Source: Melampsora larici-populina 98AG31 (Eukaryota > Basidiomycota > Pucciniomycetes > Pucciniales > Melampsoraceae). From it: a DNA stretch of 64,000 nt. The translations under genes and the position numbers were made by a program. Location of the stretch: contig NW_006768772.1 of NCBI RefSeq assembly GCF_000204055.1, positions 1,512,287 to 1,576,286 on the forward strand, written 5' to 3'. The notes under the pieces were generated by a model, which worked only from the letters and a program-made list of their open reading frames with translations, ran no database searches and was not told the origin of the DNA. Shown piece by piece: positions 55,831 to 64,000 of this stretch (position 1 is the stretch's first letter; every line of letters starts with the position of its first letter).

Positions 55831-58503
55831 AGCGATTAAAGTAAGTCATTCTGACATTGTTTGATCTTGATGAGATAAAAAGAAGTAAATTGATCGAGTT
55901 AAATTTCTCATCATAGACTTATCTGGAGCAAGATAGAATTAGAAAGAATTTGTTTCTGAAACTGGAAGCTTGACTCAAGAGTGACTAAGCTCGAGAGTCC
56001 CATTGTGAACATGTGGAACTTTTCTGCTCCTTAATTCTAAAGCTTTAATATCCTTTGTATTAAAGTTTACTATAGAATTGAAGTAGTCAAATGTACTTCA
56101 ATTTTTTTTAAAATCCTGTGGTCTTATCTTTCACTTCTTTGTTGTTGCTATTTGGAACTGGAATCAGAATGTAATCTTTCTTTGATAGGATTTCAATTCC
56201 AAACCAGATAACATTCTGATGGTCTCACTTGTAAAAAGTAATAAAATATAATCTGAATAAAAACATGTTCTTCAAACTTGGTGCTTTTATTCACATAGAG
56301 GAATGTGATTGGGTGCAATGGCAAAGGTGTGGGATTCACACCAATAGCACAAGGTATTGGTGTGATGTCTTAGTAAGATTATTGCCAAATTATCAGCCTT
56401 CTTTCTTCCTTGTATTTTAGGCTGTCCCAATGATGTTTGTTGTTGTAGCCACCTTCAGATCAATCCTGAACCTCTCTGATACTTTTGCCTACTATTTCTT
56501 CAACTCAGCAGTAAAGCCATGTGCAAACTACTTGAGAATCTGGAGGATATACTCAGAATTGCCTAATGACCAGTATTCAAGCCGCCTGCTGAACTATTCC
56601 TTTTCTTGCGGCCTTCTGGAAGCTCAAAGAGTTTGATCATCCTCTTTTTAAGGGATGTCTCTGATGGGCATGGTTTGGTCTGCTTGCAAAGTTATTCGAA
56701 ATTGATTTTTGGTATGAAATCATTTTGATTGGATTGATGAATGGAAGGTAAAACCATATTGTGACTATTTTAAAGGTGGACAGTAACAAAAATACAGTGC
56801 AAATGTCTATTCTCACTTCATTCCTCGTGCCGTGAAGTTTTCACCCATGGGAGAGAAATCAAGCATTTCAACCATCTTCTTTTTTAATACTTCTGTTTCA
56901 ATTTGATTGGAAAGACATTTTGAGATGGGTATTTGGGCGTGGAATTATCGCTTGATATGTTGGGACCTACCTTTGAGAATACGTAGCTTGTTCAGTTGCC
57001 TGACTCTGCGTATACACTTGCAAAGCAATTCTTGAGACGAATCAAATCCCAATGAAATACCTCCTCACACAAGTTTTTGACTACGAAGCTTTCTAACTTG
57101 TTAACCTCCACTGTCAGACTCAGAGTTACCTAGTCAAGTGGTTATTTTTGCAAATGGGAGTCAGTATGTGAGATAATCGTGATCGGCTGATTTGTAGCAC
57201 CTTCTCACAAGATTGAACACATAACCAGTGTTGAGTATGATCAGACTCACGCGTTATGGTTCAACTTTGATGACTTCATGATCGTTGAGATGTCTTGTCT
57301 TTCGAGATGAAGCCCAGCACTTGTAAACTTCTGTTTGAAGATCTAAGTCGGTGATACTTCTAACGTGAAGTGAAGCTGACAATGAGAGCCACTGCCAAAA
57401 AAGATCCCACGCAAAACCCAAGGCATCTTTGGAGTCACTACATAATGAATAGCTTCCATCAAGAGCGAATTTGTGGTGGACGTTCTCAACCCATAGGAAA
57501 TATGGAAATGGCTCAATCTCACCACAGCAATTGGCTGAGGTAATTGACTTGATATTTTGAAAGCAAATGTCTCGATATCGAATACAATGGCTTGATGATT
57601 CAGCCTTTGAAATCGTAACCCAGCAAACAAGTGATTTGAGGATCACATACGAGCGAGCTGACCCGTCAGCTTTTGTTGATATTTTAGTATCATGTAGTAC
57701 GCGAACTGTGACGTAGGATGGTGGGAATGCTGTGTCTGATGTTTGTGATTGGATTCAGAGCTAGCTACACGCTGAAATGGAATCAGGCTCGTTCATAACC
57801 AATAGCGCCAAATTTAGGCGGTTCCTGAATCCGAAGACTATCTATCGTCAATTGGTAAGGTACCAAAATATTTCGGCGAATAATACAGATTCCGCTATTT
57901 CCCGCCTTCTAGGTGATGCCAAGTTAATGCTTCAGTTATATGGGCATTGGTGTAGGAAAATTGAAAAGTAGAAGTTTAGTCCATTTCTCAATTCACTGCG
58001 AAACACTGATGCCTACTGATACGCTGATATGCCGGACTATATCGATATGCCACACAGAGGAACTCACATCTTTCCGCCCTGGTGCTCTTAAGGACTGCTC
58101 GACTCAACAGCCCTTGTCTGTTATCACATCATTTCCTTCCTCACCCAATTCCTCCCTCAATTTAGCTCCTTCAAAATCATTTCTTCTTTTGAAAAATCTT
58201 GACTCTTGCTTCTCTTCTTTCTTCAACCCTACTCTCGTCAAATTTCTTTTTCGTTTACTTCTTGCATCCACTCTTGTGGTACTTTGAGAGCTATTTTTGA
58301 GACACTCTTCACTACCCCTTCCGCATATCTCTGATCTCCAGCTCCGATCGCTCCTCAGACGCGATTATACCCTACAAGTTGCGTTGTTCCCTTTCAATAG
58401 CAATTTATCTTCTTATACTGATCGATAAACCACGTGTTTCTCTTCCTCGAACATATAGATATACTACCACGAAACTTCCTCGCTCAATCAATCCGTCGCA
58501 GAA
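55831..58503. other. Intergenic region without a recognised gene
   Basis: A hairpin pairs 'cagaatgt' at 56166 with 'acattctg' at 56211 inside a palindromic context, perhaps a MITE fragment. ORFs at 57254-57646 (-, two overlapping frames) and 57777-58287 (+) show no motif. From about 58100 the DNA becomes pyrimidine-rich, as expected for a promoter and leader of the next gene. Confidence 0.45.
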
Positions 58504-59946
58504 ATGATGCACAACAGCAGTCACCACGTCAAAATGTACTGGTTCGCAAAGCGTGCCCCGCCCCAGATGCAAGCGGTTTCCACCAATCCGACTACATCTC
58601 TAGTCACGTCGGACACTACGCCGGCTTCCAAGTCTGACTCAGCTGATGATACAAGTTCCAACACCCCGACGAACCCTAGCAAAAATGACATCTCAGCAGC
58701 CAACAAGTCCCCTGCGTCAGATGCCCCCGATCCCCCGGCAACCTCTCAAGTCCCCAAGACTCAAGCTACACCGGTGGCTCAAAAACAGACACAGAAAGCT
58801 GATCACGTGGTTGATCCTCCCGCTTCCGCTACCTCGTCGAGCAACGTTGCGGTTCAAACCAAGGCGCCAGCACCAGCAGCTGTCTCTAACCCGGTTACCT
58901 CAAGTTCGTTGGTTCCAACGCCCACTTCCACCTTCATTCCGTTGGCGACACCCGTGGCAGTGGCAGGTACCCGCAACAGAGGTACCAACAACGTGAACTC
59001 TGTAAAGCATGGGTCTGTGATGACACAATCCTTCTCAACTCCTTTACCGGACCCGAATTCCAATTCCAACATCGGAAGCTCAGACGATCATACCAATGCT
59101 CAAGACGGATCGACTACTCCTCGAGCCAATGATACCGCCCAGATCGCTGCCATTGTAACTTTTGCACTACTTGCATTCTTTGCCCTTCTCTTCGTCATAC
59201 CTTTCATTCGTCATAAACTCAAAGCAAGAGCTGAGCGCAAGATGTATGGAGATGGAGACAGTCCTGAATTTATCAATGAGTTTCAAGTTGATTTGAAACA
59301 ATCAGCCTCCTCGTCAGACATCAACCACTCATACCAACATGGTATTTCGGATCAATCAGCGGCTAAAGGCATGGTTGACAGCCAATTCGACTCGCAGAGC
59401 CATCTTTATCATAACGAGGTCCTACGTGGCGACATCTCGCATCAATCTGTTTCCTCGGACGTGAATATGACGCAATGGTACCCTGAGAATCACTCAGAAG
59501 AAAGTAAAAGTGAGGACACCATCAATCTTCATGTTTCGGTCCGACTGCACCCAATTTGTCTCACTGACAATTTTCTTTTGACGCCAGGTCATCATCGCAC
59601 GAGTATACTTCCTACCATGCTCTTTCAACATCGCACTCACCAAGCCCACGCCGCTTTGCAAGAAAGAGTTCACGACGATGATACCCCAACTAATTTGATT
59701 ATCTACAATCCACCTGCCCAAACCAATCCGATTGATTTTGTCGTCACTCAACCTGCAAGAGCTCATCCCGGTCATGGAGTTTCTGTTGATCCAATCTTTG
59801 GTTTGATGCCTTCAAATGTTAGGGCTAGTAGTGTTTACTCTCATCAAACAATGGGTGCTATGCTAGCTGACGATGGAAGAGGTGGTCACGCTATGAGCCA
59901 TGATATCCCACCACTTCCACCACTAACCGATGCTAAGATGAATTGA
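58504..59946 (+). CDS. Ser/Thr/Pro-rich single-pass membrane protein, unknown function
   Basis: The frame is open for 480 codons. Residues 20-210 are rich in Ser, Thr, Pro and Ala (SDTTPASKSDSADDTSSN), typical of an O-glycosylated extracellular stalk. A single membrane segment follows (AAIVTFALLAFFALLFVIPF, about residue 220), then a basic stop-transfer sequence (IRHKLKARAERK). The cytosolic part is polar, with DDDTPTNLIIYNPPAQTNP. An 84-nt segment (59504-59587) has GT-AG ends, lacks stops and preserves frame, so the protein may be 480 or 452 residues. No signal peptide is evident; an upstream exon may exist. The layout resembles cell-wall stress sensors of the Wsc/Mid2 type, without their Cys-rich domain, so I do not assign one. 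Confidence 0.65.
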   Translation: MMHNSSHHVKMYWFAKRAPPQMQAVSTNPTTSLVTSDTTPASKSDSADDTSSNTPTNPSKNDISAANKSPASDAPDPPATSQVPKTQATPVAQKQTQKADHVVDPPASATSSSNVAVQTKAPAPAAVSNPVTSSSLVPTPTSTFIPLATPVAVAGTRNRGTNNVNSVKHGSVMTQSFSTPLPDPNSNSNIGSSDDHTNAQDGSTTPRANDTAQIAAIVTFALLAFFALLFVIPFIRHKLKARAERKMYGDGDSPEFINEFQVDLKQSASSSDINHSYQHGISDQSAAKGMVDSQFDSQSHLYHNEVLRGDISHQSVSSDVNMTQWYPENHSEESKSEDTINLHVSVRLHPICLTDNFLLTPGHHRTSILPTMLFQHRTHQAHAALQERVHDDDTPTNLIIYNPPAQTNPIDFVVTQPARAHPGHGVSVDPIFGLMPSNVRASSVYSHQTMGAMLADDGRGGHAMSHDIPPLPPLTDAKMN

Positions 59947-61613
59947 GTATTGGCACGAGTGATTCATCCACCTCGAAATCTCAGCACTTTTGTTCTCTAC
60001 ATCTTATCAAACTTCATCCTTAGATTAATTTCTATCATTTTTCATGGTCTTATTTTCACTGAACTTTACCTTCGTCATTTCTTCTGTCATATATCTTGCA
60101 TAGCATGAACCAGACCTTTTTACCTGCAAATCATGTGCCCTGGATCGGTTCCTTGGATTCTTTCTCTGTGATGTCTTCATCTAAGTTGTTGTCTTTCATT
60201 TCATTTAAACAAGAGAATTAAATCTTTCATACTTACTTTAGATGTTCAATTTCTTTTGTACTCTATGGCTGAATTGGTTATAATTCTTTTATATCACTTT
60301 TAGACAATCTTGATTTTCATTTTCATTTTCTCATCCTCATTTTGTTTGAGTCATTTTATCCTATTTTCTTTTTTCAAGAACTCGTCTTTTTTGTAGTACT
60401 CTGGGATTGCTTTTTTTCTTATGACTTATCTTGTTTAGTTGATTTTGCATATATTGGGTCTTTACTCTTTAATTGAATCATTTTTCATCTCTTCTGATCT
60501 TTGAAAAATCTTTGCTGATTCCACTTTAAGAGTTCAAACTTTGATGCAAAGGACTAGTGATTTTTTTTAAAAGAAACCAAATCCTTGAGACACCCAAAAA
60601 GATGCAAGGAAAGTTTTGAGATTATCAGACTCGACAACATTTCTCTGGTTTCTTCTGAGAAGTCTGTTTTTTCAAGGCACTGATGATTTATCCACAAGGG
60701 AATAGAAACCCCATGGTATGTTTAATCAACATAATATGTAAGCCCTTCTACCTGTGCCAGGTCATCTCTAATTAGCACATGTAGCAAAAAGGCCTGCTTC
60801 AGGCGCAACATTTACCCTGCTTTAGGTGTGAACAAAGTGGAGTTTGGTACCCAAAAACAACACCAACAAAAGGCCCTGATTTTTCTCACATATCTCCACA
60901 AGTGCATTCCAGGTAAAGAGATGGACTTGGAGCTTTTCTAAAAGAAATCTGTCTGAACCTGTGAGGGTTTGGCTAGGAGTGGGGACTTTTTCAATTTGTC
61001 ATATATGATGATCTTACTTAAACCATTCCCATTGATTCAAGACATTCATAACTCCTTGTCTAATCTCTCAGTCTCAAAGCAGAAGATCATCAAGCTAACA
61101 AAGCTCTGTTTTTTATATCTCTTTTGGCAAAGATTTAATCATCTGTAACTTTGAAATTAACTGAGGCTCTTGCTCCTTGCAAGAACCCAAGCAAAGGGTT
61201 TACATACCACTAAAAACAGGTTTGCCAATCTGATAAATGAGTTGTATAGGCTCAAAAACTACAACACTGAATTTCACATTTTGTTTTTAAAAAAACTTTT
61301 CTTGATTCTAAATAAAAGCAGGACATCAAATTTCCATCCCACATATAACAAGTCAAGGAATAAACCATTCCTTGAGTATAACCCAGAATAATGGAATAAG
61401 CTTTATCAAAAAAGACACGCAGTTGATCAAACCCTGATATGTAGTCTAAGAGTTCACCCACCAAAACTTGACAAATGAGCAATTATAACAAAATGCCTCT
61501 GTTGACCCCATATCTGTATTGTTTTTGGCCAAGATACAATCAACTCTCTATCTCTCTCTAATTATGTATGTCTAGTTTAGCAGGTATTCTTTTCTTATAC
61601 ATTCAAAGCAATA
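59947..61613. other. No gene recognised
   Basis: The first 500 bp are T-rich 3' flank. ORFs at 61170-61391 (+) and 61252-61482 (-) overlap and have no motif. Confidence 0.5.
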
Positions 61614-61615
61614 TA

Positions 61616-62135
61616 CAGTCAAACCCACACAAATGCATACCTGCGCAGCTGCATAACCCATGATAATTATGGGATGCAAAGTTAAATCTGGGAGTTTTTT
61701 CCCAGTTTCCCAGTTTGTGTTTTTGGCTGTGTTTGGAATGTTCCCATGTTCTCCCAGTTCCCCAAAATACAGCCAAAAAAAAAAACTGGGAAACTGGGAA
61801 AAACTCCCAGATTTAACATTTGTGGGATACAAAGTAGAATCCAGGCATGTGCCCGGCTTTGTGCCCGGAATTATTTTGGCAGTAAATTTTGATTTTCTGG
61901 GCAAAATTCCGGGCCCAGAATTCAAATTTACTGCCAAAAAAAATCTGGGCACGAAGCTGGGCACGTGCTTGGATTCTGCTTTGTAGCCCGTATTTGTACC
62001 CCAAATGCATAGAAAAAATCTTGAATCTTGACACTTTTTACTACCAAAATTGACAACAGAAATCCATAAGTTAACCCATCAAAATGCATGCCAAAGTTCT
62101 TTCACCCAAATTATGCAATTGCACAAGCCTGACTG
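61616..62135. mobile_element. 520-bp TA-flanked element containing two further hairpins
   Basis: Outer termini CAGTCAAACC and GGCTTGTGC-type inverse (CAGTCAGGCT on the minus strand) are flanked by TA (61614-61615, 62136-62137). Inside lie two independent long hairpins: 61681-61817, whose arms begin 'gttaaatctgggag', and 61821-61996, whose arms contain 'acaaagtagaatcc' and 'tttactgccaaaa'. ORFs in this region are shadows of the inverted repeats. It is non-autonomous, perhaps built by nested insertion. Confidence 0.6.
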
Positions 62136-62810
62136 TAATATGTATATGACATTACAAAATCCAAGTTTTGTTTAGAAAAATCTTATACGTACTTGGTACT
62201 GGCAGCCAAAGAAAAAAACTCCATAAAGTCTTATTTAAAGGGATTATGTATGTATGGGATTGATAAATTTTTGTCTGTTAGACTCCTGTACATATATTAC
62301 GAGGTATTGGGTGGCCCGCCACCCATAGGTATCAAGTTGAGGCAATCGGTACCAGTACGGGCAAACACTACTGTGACTCATTAACTCGGATTACAATTCA
62401 TCAACTCGTATTACAATTCACCCAATGATCTGACAACACTACTACATCTACTTAGCCAGCTACAACCAAATTCAACATTATCTGTTATCATCACTCGTAT
62501 ATTATAGTCAAGTTTAAAAGGCCCTTTATAACCATATACAAATCTACAAGAAAAAGAAATTAACTTTTCCTACTGAAAGCTTTTTTTCTTTTTTTTCTTA
62601 TTTTCAATTTCTCATCATCTTAATGATTTTGATTCTCTAAATATATCTTTTGTATCTTATGTATAAAATTCAATCTAAAAAACCTCACCAAATTCAAAAA
62701 CCAATAATCAAATCTTGATATATAATCCACCAAAATAAAACCCAAAATAGAACCCCCAAAAACCAAAAAAAAACCAAACCCCAAACCTTGAATTCATTCA
62801 CCTAAAAAGG

Positions 62811-62909
62811 TGTCCCAAATTTTTTATGTTTACAGTAAATTTTACAGTCTCACAAAAGTTGTCATACTGTAAAACTACCATAAAAAACCTGCCACTTGAA
62901 ACCCCCTAT
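62811..62909. repeat. Possible relative of the 258-659 element
   Basis: The segment begins 'aaggtgtcccaa' and ends 'cacttgaaacccccta', resembling the AAGGGGTGTCAAG terminus in both orientations. 'acagtaaattttacag' forms a small hairpin inside. Similarity is weak and no target duplication was confirmed. Confidence 0.3.
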
Positions 62910-62918
62910 TGTATAGTA

Positions 62919-63307
62919 GGGATTGGGCAAGGTTAAATTTTGTAAAACTGAATTTAGCTGCAACTCCAACAAAGGGCCTGGCAGATCCACCGCAAATCTA
63001 GACTACTTATATCTGCATATGTATAAACAGACAAGGTTTTCAAATGGAGATGACCTGAAAATGTGTCAGATCAAAGGAGATCACGTGTCTTGAGGACGGG
63101 TGAGTGGAACACACAATAACAATTTTTGGATCATATCACAAGCAAAAAAAATGTTAATTGCAGGACTTGTGGATAGTTGTCCGTTTGATTGTATTGAAAA
63201 TTATCTCTCTTGATCAATTTGGAAGTAGTTGTCCAGTTTTATTGAATTGGAGATACATGAAAATACTCTAAAATATGATTTTACAAAAATTCACTTTGCC
63301 CAATCCC
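62919..63307. mobile_element. 389-bp inverted-repeat element, GGGATTGGGCAA termini
   Basis: Termini GGGATTGGGCAAGGTTAAAT and the inverse (a few changes over about 28 bp) are flanked by TAGTA on both sides (62914-62918, 63308-63312). If TA belongs to the terminus, the duplication is shorter and less clear. No ORF. Non-autonomous DNA element. Confidence 0.65.
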
Positions 63308-63312
63308 TAGTA

Positions 63313-64000
63313 AGAGCATCTCCAATGCTCCCCAATCTGAATGACTAAAGGTTATGTTTCTGTCAGAAACGTAACTTGTATTGAAGTTTTTCAGAAAAAC
63401 ATCATCCAACGCCAAGGTTGAGTTTCCACATGGAACCTCCCGTGTGAACTTGGTTTTTGGGAAATGACACACTCCCATGCTCAGGTCAGCAAATTTGCTG
63501 ACCTGGCCAAATATTCTGAATCCCAGTATCCCAACGACTATTGGGCCAAAAATGAAAAAATTGATACATCCGTGGACTACCTTTCTCTTTCTTTGCGTGA
63601 AGTGAGCGCAATTGATCACATGTATTGTGTGGAACACAATAGGTGTGATCAACCAGTTACGTAGATGAAGACATATGGTGACGGGGGTTCAACCTCAAAT
63701 GAACCCTATGGGGGGTTGAGAAAGAAGCTCAGTTGTCCGTTGCAGGGCGCTGTCACCTGAAAAAAATTACAGCTGTCCAGCTGAGGGTAGGGCTATGACT
63801 CGGCAACGGGGCGGCAGAGCCGGCTCCGGGGCCGAGCCGGGCTCTGCCACGGCCCTGGGGGTCTCCAGAAAACTACCGGGCAGGACAGGGCCAGCTCTGG
63901 GCCGAGCCGGCCATTTTGGAGCTGTTTTTGGAGCTTGGAAGGTCCGCTCGATAACATGAATTAATCAAGCTTACAACCACCTATAAGCCTAGAACAAGAA
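63313..64000. other. Repeat-like end of the window, with a GC-rich block
   Basis: A 22-bp palindrome 'aggtcagcaaatttgctgac' (63484-63505) and a GC-rich stretch (63790-63920) with repeated 'gagccgg' and 'gggccgag' motifs are present. The minus ORF 63281-63652 spans the palindrome and has no recognised motif. The GC content is sharply higher than in the surroundings, suggesting transposon DNA cut off by the window edge. Confidence 0.4.

Noticed and set aside
57254..57646. Two overlapping minus-strand ORFs of 130 and 95 codons
   Set aside because: Neither has a recognisable motif or neighbouring exon with compatible phase; both may be chance.
58854..59072. ORFs antisense or out of frame within the membrane-protein gene
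   Set aside because: Low-complexity shadows of the Ser/Thr/Pro-rich coding sequence.
61572..61986. Mutually antisense ORFs of 130 and 108 codons
   Set aside because: They translate the arms of the hairpins in the 520-bp element; open frames here follow from the inverted repeats.
1..64000. tRNA, rRNA or other structural RNA genes
   Set aside because: I looked for T-loop (GTTCGA) contexts and found only isolated partial matches without a cloverleaf; none is supportable by eye.

Overview
This window looks like a repeat-rich nuclear segment of a basidiomycete fungus, most likely a rust (Pucciniales). The reasons are AT-rich DNA; intron-dense genes with GT-AG introns mostly 50-100 nt long and several very small exons; two paralogous genes of a Cys-rich family that I know from rust genomes (I believe catalogued as DUF7872); and a dense mix of a tyrosine-recombinase retrotransposon, a Tc1-like element and many short inverted-repeat elements. 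All identifications come from reading the sequence and from memory of families; no database was searched.

Layout. 1-5 kb is made of small non-autonomous elements with clean target-site duplications (TSDs), at 5-93, 258-659, 1153-2284 and 4423-4723. 6.3-12.0 kb is a minus-strand Ngaro/DIRS-type retrotransposon (Gag in two exons, RT, RNase H, tyrosine recombinase), nearly complete but broken. 14.0-16.7 kb holds three TA-flanked elements almost end to end, the first a full-length Tc1-like transposon. 18.1-20.1 kb is the first DUF7872-like gene. 21.0-27.5 kb is accessory: a Cys-cluster/proline-rich gene on the minus strand, a candidate LTR containing an 815-bp CACTA-type foldback element, a 111-bp inverted-repeat element and the broken remains of another gene. 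28-32 kb is mostly non-coding with simple repeats.

From 32 kb onward the window is mainly ordinary gene space: an ECL1-type zinc protein (32.3-33.0 kb, +), a secreted protein (34.3-35.6 kb, -), an ADP-ribose pyrophosphatase of the Nudix family (36.5-37.8 kb, +), the second DUF7872-like gene (38.4-40.8 kb, -), a tandem pair of 107-residue genes (42.5 and 44.5 kb, +), a Plp2-type phosducin-like protein (46.4-47.6 kb, +), an Ato/Ady2 acetate transporter (49.0-50.6 kb, +), a PAP2 lipid phosphatase (51.8-53.1 kb, +), an unidentified coiled-coil-like gene (54.0-54.5 kb, +), a likely GPI-anchored repeat protein (55.0-55.8 kb, +) and a Ser/Thr-rich single-pass membrane protein (58.5-59.9 kb, +). 60-64 kb is again repeats.

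The genes do not form a pathway. The points I find most worth following are the spliced Gag and ATG-less pol of the Ngaro-like element, in-frame TGA codons as the recurring lesion in transposon genes, the groups of small elements sharing termini, the antisense gene next to a candidate LTR, and the tandem 107-residue gene pair with conserved exon lengths and TATA spacing.
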